NCBI RefSeq assembly: GCF_900113125.1
Contig: NZ_FOOG01000007.1
Location: forward strand, 62,001-126,000
Reading direction: 5' to 3'
Source of the DNA: Halobacillus alkaliphilus
GTDB lineage: Bacteria; Bacillota; Bacilli; Bacillales; Halobacillaceae
Length of the DNA stretch: 64,000 bases
Positions within the stretch are counted from its first letter, which is position 1. Every line of letters starts with the position of its first letter. Below are positions 23,928 through 31,202 of this stretch, piece by piece. The notes under the pieces were generated by a model. It was not told the origin of the DNA and ran no database searches. It worked only from the letters and a program-made list of their open reading frames with translations. The translations under genes were made by a program, and so were the position numbers.

Positions 23928-23967
23928 AAAAAATCCCCGGCACTCTTTTTCAAGAGTCCGGGGATTT
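23928..23967 (-). terminator. Terminator of fabI
   Basis: AAATCCCCGG ... CCGGGGATTT stem-loop just after the fabI stop, followed by Ts on the minus strand. Confidence 0.85.
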
Positions 23968-23972
23968 ATATA

Positions 23973-24752
23973 TTAATAACCGATAATGTTAAAGCCGGAG
24001 TCCACGTGAATAACTTCTCCTGTTACGCCACGGGAAAGATCACTCATTAAATAATAAGCGGTATCGCCGACTTCTTCCTGTGTAACGGGACGGCGCAGCG
24101 GCGCACGTTCTTCAATTTCCTGCAGAATCTGGTTAAAGTCGCCTACGCCTTTAGCGGAAAGCGTACGGATCGGACCAGCGGAAATCGCGTTCACACGAAT
24201 GTTGTGCTTGCCTAAGTCATTGGCTAAGTACTTCATGCTTGCATCAAGGCTCGCTTTAGCAACACCCATCACATTATAGTTCTGAACAACCTGCTCGCCG
24301 CCGAGGTATGTCATCGTGATAATGCTTCCGCCCTCTGACATCAGCGGCTTAGAGGCACGTGCCACAGCGGTAAGAGAATAAGAACTGATATTGTGAGCAG
24401 TTAAGAATCCGTCACGGCTCGTGTTCAGGAACTCATCCTTTAGCTCATCGCGGTTGGCAAAAGCAATGCAGTGAGCCAGTCCATGAATGACACCTACATC
24501 ATTTTGAATATTTTCGAACGTTTGAATGATGGCTTCATCATTGGTTACGTCGCATTCATAGAATAAGGAATTGTTTTCCCCTTCAAGCGTGTCTGCCAGG
24601 TCACGAACGGATTTCTCGAAACGTTCCGATGCATAAGTAAAAATAAGTCTCGCGCCTGCTTCATGTAAAGAGCGTGCGATGCCCCACGCAATACTCCGTT
24701 TGTTGGCTACGCCCATTACGACATAGGTGCGTCCTTCTAATGATAAATTCAT
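23973..24752 (-). CDS. fabI: Enoyl-ACP reductase FabI
   Basis: A 259-residue short-chain dehydrogenase-type enzyme that reduces trans-2-enoyl-ACP in the last step of each fatty-acid elongation cycle. It has the nucleotide-binding MGVANKRSIAWGIA (residues 13-26), the active-site Tyr-x6-Lys as YNVMGVAK, and NAISAGPIRTLSAKGV. ATG 24752 follows AAGGAGGG. A FapR-like site lies about 50 bases upstream, so it should be derepressed when malonyl-CoA rises. Target of triclosan-class inhibitors. Confidence 0.95.
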   Translation of the reverse strand: MNLSLEGRTYVVMGVANKRSIAWGIARSLHEAGARLIFTYASERFEKSVRDLADTLEGENNSLFYECDVTNDEAIIQTFENIQNDVGVIHGLAHCIAFANRDELKDEFLNTSRDGFLTAHNISSYSLTAVARASKPLMSEGGSIITMTYLGGEQVVQNYNVMGVAKASLDASMKYLANDLGKHNIRVNAISAGPIRTLSAKGVGDFNQILQEIEERAPLRRPVTQEEVGDTAYYLMSDLSRGVTGEVIHVDSGFNIIGY

Positions 24753-25074
24753 TCCATGCCCTCCTTGAGGTGATTTCTACAATTGGGATTTGTTATTAGT
24801 ACCTGCTCCTATTTTATTATATCAAATGACAAAATACAATTATCCACTGAAGCAGCTCTTCCTTGTTACAATTCAGCCCCAGTAATGCCAAAGGAGTAAT
24901 CTTGATCGGGGCTAAACCAACGAGCGATTTCTCCCTCTACAAGACTTTCTTTTCCCGCTACGTAGTGGGATATAACCTAATCCCCCTTTACGACTGAAAA
25001 CGCAAGCGCAAGGAATATACCTTCTCTAATTAAGTTAGAGCTGTTTTGTTAAGTAACTAAAGCTACCCTTTTAT
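24753..25074. other. Intergenic region upstream of fabI
   Basis: Besides the FapR-like site and a TATAAT (24816-24821, minus strand) this region holds no supported gene. Confidence 0.4.
24796..24812. promoter_or_regulatory. fabI: FapR-like operator of fabI
   Basis: TTAGTACCTGCTCCTAT keeps the left half of the FapR inverted repeat (TTAGTACC) and a degraded right half. It lies next to a TATAAT element. FapR is the malonyl-CoA-responsive repressor of lipid genes in Bacillales. Confidence 0.6.
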
Positions 25075-25305
25075 TTAAAGTAACGCTCGTTTATGCTTTC
25101 TTTTTTTTATTAAAATCACACCTATAATCAATACTACAATCCCTACCTGCCAAAACCATCTATCCTCTGTTTGTAATAAAACAAACATTAAATAATTTGA
25201 TGTTGAACTGAACTTATAGGGATATAGAAAAATAACTGGAAATAAGCCGAATACAGTAGAAAAACCACCAACTACTACTAAAAAATAAGCTGAAAATTTG
25301 ATCAA
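25075..25305 (-). CDS. Small two-segment membrane protein
   Basis: 76 residues, not recognised. Two hydrophobic segments (about 5-25 and 52-68) flank a polar loop, and the tail is KKRKHKRALL. The start is a TTG behind AGGGTGGT at short spacing, so the exact start is uncertain. Confidence 0.5.
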   Translation of the reverse strand: MIKFSAYFLVVVGGFSTVFGLFPVIFLYPYKFSSTSNYLMFVLLQTEDRWFWQVGIVVLIIGVILIKKRKHKRALL

Positions 25306-25486
25306 ACCACCCTAACAAAAATTTAAAATTAAAGATGTTACTTATTCAACATCCGTTTAATTGAGTACGTTTTAAGCTGTTCCCTTTTTTTTAAGACTAA
25401 TCTCCTCGACCTTATTAGGTGGTCCGGAGCAGAAGTCAGGAACATTTAAATAACATTTTGAGCTTTTAAGCGCTCCGCTGCCATCC

Positions 25487-26104
25487 TTATTCAAAGCAGC
25501 CTCTAACCATATGCGGCCGCTCCTCAGTATACTCGTTTGTAAAAAAGTTCGGGCTCCTCTCATATTCACACATCTGCACGACTCGGTTTTCCTTTTTTAA
25601 TTCGATATAACGATATGTATGGCCAGGGTCATTTGTAAAAACAACCTCCGCAATAATAGGTTCAGTCCGACTGGTATTACGTTTGCCATCATTAAAAGTT
25701 TCAATGGAGTAAATGTCACTGGACGAGTATTCTTCTTCCAGCAGGTGTTTCTCCACTTTTTTCTCCATCAGCACGGCATTTACCGGTCTAGATATGGTAA
25801 AAATAAATGCAGGAATAAGGACAGCTCCCAGAAGAATGATCATACTTGTCTTTTGAACTTTACGGCTGGGTTGAAATTTCCGGAGGAGAAAATGAGCGAT
25901 CAGACTACCTGAAAAGGCAAGGGCTGTATAGATGAGGGTCCACGTGAAAAAAGAAAAACTTAAGTACAGGAATTGAGCCATTAGGGAAAGACCAAATACG
26001 ATGGCAGGTGCAATAAACAGCTTGTTAAAAAGAGCGCGGCCTAGAACCCCCATCACAAAAGCAAGCATCGGAAACATAAATAGAACAAGTGGGATTAAGT
26101 ACAT
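25487..26104 (-). CDS. Membrane protein with DUF2651-like and DUF3139-like parts
   Basis: 205 residues. The N-terminal half has four hydrophobic segments (FPMLAFVMGVLGRALF ... LIAHFLLRKF), like the small DUF2651 proteins. The second half begins with another membrane segment and continues as an extracytoplasmic domain (EKHLLEEEYSSSDIYSIETFNDGKRN ... VVFTNDPGHTYRYIEL) like DUF3139. It may therefore be a fusion of two proteins encoded separately elsewhere. GGGAGG is nine bases before ATG 26104. The function is unknown. Confidence 0.65.
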   Translation of the reverse strand: MYLIPLVLFMFPMLAFVMGVLGRALFNKLFIAPAIVFGLSLMAQFLYLSFSFFTWTLIYTALAFSGSLIAHFLLRKFQPSRKVQKTSMIILLGAVLIPAFIFTISRPVNAVLMEKKVEKHLLEEEYSSSDIYSIETFNDGKRNTSRTEPIIAEVVFTNDPGHTYRYIELKKENRVVQMCEYERSPNFFTNEYTEERPHMVRGCFE

Positions 26105-26173
26105 ACACATCATCCTCCCATTGAGTTTTAGTGTAATATTACACTTAAATAACCACTTTTTCAATATATCCAC

Positions 26174-26216
26174 ATAAAAAAAGACAGAAGTCCTGATCCA
26201 TCAGAACTTCTGTCTT
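26174..26216 (-). terminator. Terminator after the gene at 26231
   Basis: AAGACAGAAGT/ACTTCTGTCTT stem with a T run on the minus strand. Confidence 0.85.
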
Positions 26217-26230
26217 ATTAAAAGAGATAA

Positions 26231-26671
26231 TTAACTGGAAAGCTCCTCTTCATCCTCGTCTTCGATCTTCCTCTTTCTTAATAAGTAAATATAGATCACA
26301 GGCACCAGGGAACAGACTAAAATAATGCCGCCAATTAAGAAGCCGCTCCCTATCCCATTCGTTCCGATTAATGTCATCAATACTCCACTTAAAATAGCAA
26401 GGATACTAACGACAGCCAACGATATGTATAGGCTCTTCTCTGGTGACTTTTGCTTTTCATGATCCACACTAATGTTCATCATTAAGTACGCATTCACCAC
26501 GGCTGAAATCATAAAAACGGCCCACAAAGGATTTCCTGTCATTCCATCCATACCTTTCGTTACAAGATCGTAGGCAAGGATGGCTAAAATTCCAAATGTC
26601 TGTATGATATAAACGATCCGAATGTTTTTTAAGTTCCTTAGCTGCAGCCGTTCATCTTTAATTCTTTCCAT
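26231..26671 (-). CDS. Four-segment membrane protein, unknown
   Basis: 146 residues, not recognised by name. A charged N-terminal helix (MERIKDERLQLRNLKNIR) is followed by four membrane segments and an acidic tail (RKRKIEDEDEEELSS). Proteins of this look often sit next to a small DNA-binding regulator; none is present here. The ATG follows GGAGAG. Its promoter region is 26680-26800. Confidence 0.7.
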   Translation of the reverse strand: MERIKDERLQLRNLKNIRIVYIIQTFGILAILAYDLVTKGMDGMTGNPLWAVFMISAVVNAYLMMNISVDHEKQKSPEKSLYISLAVVSILAILSGVLMTLIGTNGIGSGFLIGGIILVCSLVPVIYIYLLRKRKIEDEDEEELSS

Positions 26672-26821
26672 TGGTTCCGCTCTCCTTCTCTATCCAGAAT
26701 ACTTCGTCCAGCGTCTTATTCACCGCATAATAAATCTCAAGGCATAGCTATAATGATGGATTATACTTTTTTCTCAACTCTCAATTAGACTGATGGTCTG
26801 CCGGGTCGCGCCGCCTCTAGG

Positions 26822-27022
26822 CTAATTTCTACCGGGTGAGATATTACGCTTATCCCTATCCTTCGCAAACAAATGATAAAAGCTGATTTCCCATACGATA
26901 AAACCCACGACTAAGCTACCCAGATAAGGAGCAGGCGAGCCTACCGCTACTAAGACGAACACGCTAATGATAAACACAACTATTCCAATGATCAGAGAAG
27001 TTCTAACGTAGTGCTTTCCCAC
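26822..27022 (-). CDS. Small two-segment membrane protein
   Basis: 66 residues, not recognised. Two membrane segments (residues 8-28 and 31-50) and a basic tail KDRDKRNISPGRN. The start is a GTG six bases after TTGGAGG. It lies 37 bases downstream of a second tiny membrane-protein gene (27060-27212), and the two are probably cotranscribed. Confidence 0.65.
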   Translation of the reverse strand: MGKHYVRTSLIIGIVVFIISVFVLVAVGSPAPYLGSLVVGFIVWEISFYHLFAKDRDKRNISPGRN

Positions 27023-27059
27023 TTTACCACCTCCAAGAAATCGAACACGCTATAAATAT

Positions 27060-27212
27060 TCAGCTTCTTTTCGAACGATTAAATCTTGGTTTGCTGAAAT
27101 AAGCTGCCGTAAACAGAAAGAACAGCGAAATTAAGATTCCGGCAGCTGCCTGGTCAAAGAACAATGAAACCGGGAGGACAAGCGCTCCGATCATAAACAT
27201 AAGTCTCATCAT
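27060..27212 (-). CDS. Small 50-aa membrane protein
   Basis: A short frame encoding 50 residues. Two hydrophobic segments (LMFMIGALVLPVSLFF and AAAGILISLFFLFTAAYF) are followed by a basic end (SKPRFNRSKRS). AAGGAAGTGATC precedes the first ATG. The alternation of hydrophobic core and basic end follows the positive-inside rule, and there is good codon quality. It is probably in one transcript with the 66-aa gene. The function is unknown. Confidence 0.6.
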   Translation of the reverse strand: MMRLMFMIGALVLPVSLFFDQAAAGILISLFFLFTAAYFSKPRFNRSKRS

Positions 27213-27323
27213 AGCTGATCACTTCCTTTCCTTACGTACGGTCCGACCGCTTCGATCGTTTCATTTTTTCTTTCATCCATTAACAGGAATGGCAGATTTT
27301 CCATGAAAAGGAGGGATAAATAA

Positions 27324-27350
27324 TGTTCAGAAGGGAATACAATACATAGG
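27324..27350 (+). other. Eight-codon frame with a strong ribosome site
   Basis: AAAAGGAGGG is followed seven bases later by an ATG that encodes only MFRREYNT before a TAG. It lies just upstream of the 61-aa gene at 27381 and could be a leader or a chance remnant. Confidence 0.3.
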
Positions 27351-27380
27351 ATCGTATAGATCCGAGAAAGGCGGGATTAG

Positions 27381-27566
27381 ATGTTGTGGTTATGGTTGTT
27401 ACTACCAGCTGGATTGATTATCCTGTCCGTTCATTTTGAACAAAAACGCAGGGAGCAGACGCGCCTCGTTCCGGTGGTTGATGAGCAGAAGGCAATGGAA
27501 GAGATCTACAGATCTGAAGGTGCCGCAGCAAAATCGGCCGATCCAAAAAATATGAAAAATTTCTAA
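27381..27566 (+). CDS. Small single-segment membrane protein
   Basis: 61 residues: an N-terminal membrane segment (WLWLLLPAGLIILSVHF) then a polar helical tail (EQKRREQTRLVPVVDEQKAMEEIYRSEG). The ATG follows AAGGCGGG and a good terminator closes the gene, which supports it. Not recognised. Confidence 0.6.
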   Translation: MLWLWLLLPAGLIILSVHFEQKRREQTRLVPVVDEQKAMEEIYRSEGAAAKSADPKNMKNF

Positions 27567-27577
27567 ATGAATATGTT

Positions 27578-27617
27578 AGGGACGGAAGCGTATCACACGG
27601 CTTTCCGTCCCTTTTTG
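27578..27617. terminator. Terminator of the 61-aa gene
   Basis: AGGGACGGAA/TTCCGTCCCT with a T run, between convergent genes. Confidence 0.8.
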
Positions 27618-27631
27618 TGTGATGCAGCACG

Positions 27632-28093
27632 TCACCGCTGTTTCTTTTCGTAAACTTTCCTGAATCGTTCCAAACGGGTACGGTTATAGCGCTGTACAAC
27701 GATAAAGGGCAAATTAAATAAAATAGCGTAGAGAACCATAACCCATCCGGCCCAGACGGGCAGGAAGAAAAAAAACACTGGAGACGGAAGGATTTGAGCC
27801 CAGTGGGACAGTTCGGATCGGCTGGTCTGCAGGGCTAAGGCTTGAAAGTCCTTTTCAGTTCGCAGGTGAGCCGCCGTCTTCCCCTTTCCCTGATTCACCC
27901 ATTTCCTGGCTTCAGGAAGAAGATGCTTCCATTTCTTTATTTTCAGTTGTTCGTACACCCGTCCGTTTTTCTCCCAATTTTTTAATTCATATAGTCTGGA
28001 GAAAAATAAAACCATGGAAGCGGGCAGTTGAGATACAAGTACGCTCACGCTTATATGGATCATTACCCAGGCAATAATAATCTTTGTAACCAT
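27632..28093 (-). CDS. crtO: Carotenoid glycoside acyltransferase CrtO-like
   Basis: 153 residues, very like Staphylococcus aureus CrtO, which esterifies the sugar of glycosyl-4,4'-diaponeurosporenoate with a fatty acid in staphyloxanthin synthesis. Shared blocks include IKKWKHLLPE, RSELSHWAQILP and LPFIVVQRYNRTRL. There are membrane segments at both ends. The ATG shares one base with the stop of the glycosyltransferase upstream (TGATG), so the two are coupled. In halophilic bacilli the product would be an acylated C30 carotenoid glucoside in the membrane. Confidence 0.85.
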   Translation of the reverse strand: MVTKIIIAWVMIHISVSVLVSQLPASMVLFFSRLYELKNWEKNGRVYEQLKIKKWKHLLPEARKWVNQGKGKTAAHLRTEKDFQALALQTSRSELSHWAQILPSPVFFFFLPVWAGWVMVLYAILFNLPFIVVQRYNRTRLERFRKVYEKKQR

Positions 28094-29178
28094 CAGGACG
28101 ACCCTCTCTTATTCTTACCGGATATATTCCGGCCCTTCCAAGTTGATTCCTTCCAAAAGAAGGTTTTCAAAATGGAATAGCCAAACAGAACGACAAAGAA
28201 TAGGAAATGCAGCGGGAAAAGGAGCGCATCATACCACTTGAAATTCCCCATTTCCCGGAGCGTGCGGCCGAGCCAGAAAGCAAGAATTACATAACCGATC
28301 ACGCTCCACCACCCCATCTCAGGAATGTTAAGCAGGTAAGAGATCACAGCCGTGATCCAGATAATCGCAGCCGCAGTCATCCATGGCGATGCCGTTTTTG
28401 CTCCTGAAGCAAAGCTTTTTGACCACCCTTCAACCACCGCTTTCAGACTGGCTTCATACATACGCATGTTCACAACATGTCTGCCGCTGAAGGCATAGGT
28501 CTGTATGTCTCTGGATTCCGCATGTCTTGCGAATGCCAGGTGTTCCACAATTTCACTGCGGATTGAATCATGGCCGCCAAGCTCCCAGTACGTCTCTGTC
28601 GGAATAATTAAACAAGGGCCGAAGCCTCCATGCCTGCTTATCTGGTCCTTCACAATCATCGTGATTCCTGAGGAAGCAAACACGACCAGGTGGAAAATAG
28701 AAGAAAACTTTTCCCAGAATGAATGCATGTAGTGATAAGGATGCACCGTAACTAAAGCGTTCCGTCCTTTTTTCTCTGTAAACTGGATGATTCTTTCCGG
28801 TCCGTGTTTGGAAAACCATGTGTCTGCATCCAGAAAAAACAAAGTCTTTCCTTTTGCTATTTTTGCACCGTTATAACAAGCCCAGGATTTCCCCATCCAC
28901 TCTTCCGGTAAAGGCGGATTGCTGATGACTTTAACTCCAAAGGATTCTGCCGCCGCACGGGTCTGGTCTTCTGAATGGTCGTCCACGACGATCACTTCCC
29001 TTTGGTCACTCTTCGTTGCAAGAATGGAAGGAAGTAAGCGTTTTAAATTTTCTTCTTCATTACGTGCTGGTATAATAATCGAGTATGTACTCGTTTTTCG
29101 AGGTTCTTGAATAGGAAATGAAACCCTCTGCCAAAAAAGCAGCAGAGTTGAAATTATGGCCAGGAACATAAACCACAT
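28093..29178 (-). CDS. crtQ: Carotenoid glycosyltransferase CrtQ-like
   Basis: 361 residues. A short N-terminal anchor precedes a GT2 catalytic domain (SIIIPARNEEENLKRLLPSI, VVDDHSEDQT, FFLDADTWF), with three or four membrane segments at the C-terminus. This is the architecture of 4,4'-diaponeurosporenoate glycosyltransferase. GAGGTGATC precedes ATG 29178; the frame is open nine codons further but without a site. The crtM/crtN/crtP backbone genes are not in the window, so this pair must work with a pathway encoded elsewhere. Confidence 0.8.
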   Translation of the reverse strand: MWFMFLAIISTLLLFWQRVSFPIQEPRKTSTYSIIIPARNEEENLKRLLPSILATKSDQREVIVVDDHSEDQTRAAAESFGVKVISNPPLPEEWMGKSWACYNGAKIAKGKTLFFLDADTWFSKHGPERIIQFTEKKGRNALVTVHPYHYMHSFWEKFSSIFHLVVFASSGITMIVKDQISRHGGFGPCLIIPTETYWELGGHDSIRSEIVEHLAFARHAESRDIQTYAFSGRHVVNMRMYEASLKAVVEGWSKSFASGAKTASPWMTAAAIIWITAVISYLLNIPEMGWWSVIGYVILAFWLGRTLREMGNFKWYDALLFPLHFLFFVVLFGYSILKTFFWKESTWKGRNISGKNKRGSS

Positions 29179-29346
29179 GGCGATCACCTCATCTTTCTTA
29201 AGCATAGTGCATGCTTATTTTGTATGTAAACTAGTGTTGCGGTCGCGAATCAGCGCGATCGTCTGTTATACCTTGCGTCCTGAAGATCTCCACGATTATC
29301 TTCCTTTCATGCCGGGTATAAGCAATTAAAAAACAGGGGGTTCATT

Positions 29347-30225
29347 ATGTATAAATCTATTATAGCCAATACACTCCGTTTCTTTTCAGATCAATCTCTG
29401 AATACACCAATGGTTCCTATACAGCCCGTCCAGGAAAAAAAGGACATTCTCGTTGAAACTGATGTGAAAGATACATATATATCCTGCTATTATCCAAAAG
29501 GAGCAGCCGAAAAAAATCTGCCTGTCTACATTAACCTGCATGGCGGTGCCTTCATTATGAATTCCAAAGAGATGGATGATCCATACTGCCGTCAGATCGC
29601 GAACAATACGGGCTCCGTTGTTATCAATGTTGACTATGCCAAAGCACCGGAATATCCTTTTCCAGGGCCTTTAGAGCAGTCCTACCAGCTGCTGCACTGG
29701 GTTAAAGATCATGCTGAAGACCTTAAGATTGATCCAGAAAAAATCATGGTCGGCGGGCAAAGTTCGGGTGGAAACATTATGGCAGCGCTCTGTCTATTGC
29801 TGAAGGAGCGCAAAGAACCACAGCCTCTCCTCCAGGTGCTGATCTGTCCCATGCTTGATTTCGTTACCCCGCATGCTGATAAACCAGAAGGCGATCCCGG
29901 TCGTGCCCGTTTCCCTCAGGCTGCCCATTTTCTCAACTTATGCTATGTACCGGAACGAAACCAGGCGGAACATCCACTTGCTTCGCCCGTTTTAGCTCCC
30001 CATACAGACAAGCTAGCCCCGGCGCTTGTAATTGCGGCGGAATATGACGCTTTCTCCCGGGAAGCTGAAACATACGCAGCCAAATTAAGAGACGCCGGCG
30101 TACCCGTGAGACACGAAGTTTTTGAAGACTGCTATCACGCCTTCACTCATTTAGGACCTGAGCAAAAAGCCCAGGAAGCATGGGCAATGATTGAAGATGA
30201 AATCAGAAAAACCATTCAGTCTTAA
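29347..30225 (+). CDS. Alpha/beta hydrolase of the hormone-sensitive lipase type
   Basis: A 292-residue carboxylesterase with the HSL family motifs: oxyanion HGGAF (residues 65-69), nucleophile GGQSSGGN with Ser near 141, Asp in AEYDAF near 240 and His in CYHAFTH near 269. AACAGGGGG precedes the ATG. It probably hydrolyses short acyl esters in the cytoplasm. It is divergent from crtQ, and a link to carotenoid esters would be speculation. Confidence 0.88.
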   Translation: MYKSIIANTLRFFSDQSLNTPMVPIQPVQEKKDILVETDVKDTYISCYYPKGAAEKNLPVYINLHGGAFIMNSKEMDDPYCRQIANNTGSVVINVDYAKAPEYPFPGPLEQSYQLLHWVKDHAEDLKIDPEKIMVGGQSSGGNIMAALCLLLKERKEPQPLLQVLICPMLDFVTPHADKPEGDPGRARFPQAAHFLNLCYVPERNQAEHPLASPVLAPHTDKLAPALVIAAEYDAFSREAETYAAKLRDAGVPVRHEVFEDCYHAFTHLGPEQKAQEAWAMIEDEIRKTIQS

Positions 30226-30657
30226 GATTGAAGCCTGTTTGCATTGATTAAAAAAGCAACGTAAAGATTTCAGTAAATACGCCACTTATCAATACAAAAG
30301 CTGCTATGGACACATTTAAACGTGTACCGGCAGCTTCATCTGTTCTTGAATCTCTTTACCATATAAGAAAAACCTCGTATCTCGTCTAGCCTAACACACA
30401 CGTTGACTGACAAAGGTCACACATGCTCACACGGTGAGAATCCTCTATCGAAGCGCACGGTCCAATTTCTTTTTACAATACGCCTTCAATAAAGTAAGTT
30501 TCAACAATTACATGTCAGGTCAACAAGTAAGGTGATCCTTCTCCTCCTTACTAAACTCCATAGTATGCATACGTTTTTTCAATACAGGAGTTTCAATAAA
30601 AGACGTTTTATAAACTATCTCCCTATCTCAGTTGGCGAGGGTTCTATTTCATCTGAT
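30226..30657. other. Intergenic region before the 21-bp array
   Basis: It contains a hairpin at 30297-30336 (AAGCTGC ... GCAGCTT with inner GACAC/GTGT) that may end the esterase transcript. I see no gene; a frame that opens at 30532 and enters the repeat array has no ribosome site. Confidence 0.4.
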
Positions 30658-31137
30658 CACGGCCCAATTCCACTCCAGCACGGCTCAATTCCGCTCCACC
30701 ACGGCCCAATTCCATTCCTGCACGGCCCAATTCCATTCCAGCACGGCTCAATTCCGCTCCGCCACGGCCCAATTCCACCACAGCACGGCTTAATTCCACC
30801 CCAGCACGGCTCAATTCCGCTCCGCCACGACCCAATTCCACCCCACCACGGCCCAATTCCACCCCAGAACGGCTCAATCACGCTCCACCACGGCTCAATT
30901 CCACCCCACCACGGCCCAATTCCACCACAGCACGGCCCAATCCCACCCCACCACGGCCCAATTCCACTCCAGCACGGCCCAATTCCACTCCGCCACGGCC
31001 CAATCCCACCCCACCACGGCACAATTCCGCTCCGCCACAGCCCAATCCCACCCCAGCACGGCACAATTCCGCTCCGCCACGGCTCAATCCCACTCCACCA
31101 CGGCCCAATTCCACCCCAGCACGACCCGATTCGGACA
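30658..31137. repeat. 21-bp tandem repeat array, about 23 units
   Basis: The unit CACGGCCCAATTCCACTCCAG, slightly varied, repeats with an exact 21-base period. Because 21 is a multiple of three, long frames are open on both strands (plus strand HGPIPLQ heptads; minus strand WGGIGPW-type), so open frames are not evidence of coding. The array is far more GC-rich than its flanks. It lies between the esterase and the terminator of yjbQ. Confidence 0.9.
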
Positions 31138-31159
31138 AATCAGAGGTAATCCACTACAT

Positions 31160-31195
31160 AAAAAAAGATCCCCTTTCTTATCGAAAGGAGATCCC
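31160..31195 (-). terminator. Terminator of yjbQ
   Basis: Minus-strand GATCTCCTTTCG/GAAAGGGGATC followed by seven Ts. Confidence 0.85.
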
Positions 31196-31202
31196 TAATC
31201 AT

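Noticed and set aside
30658-31137. CRISPR array
   Set aside because: There are no spacers: units follow each other directly, and no cas genes are present.
30532-31149. 205-codon plus-strand frame and several minus-strand frames through the 21-bp array
   Set aside because: A period divisible by three without stop codons keeps all such frames open; no ribosome site precedes any of them, so I list the array only as a repeat.
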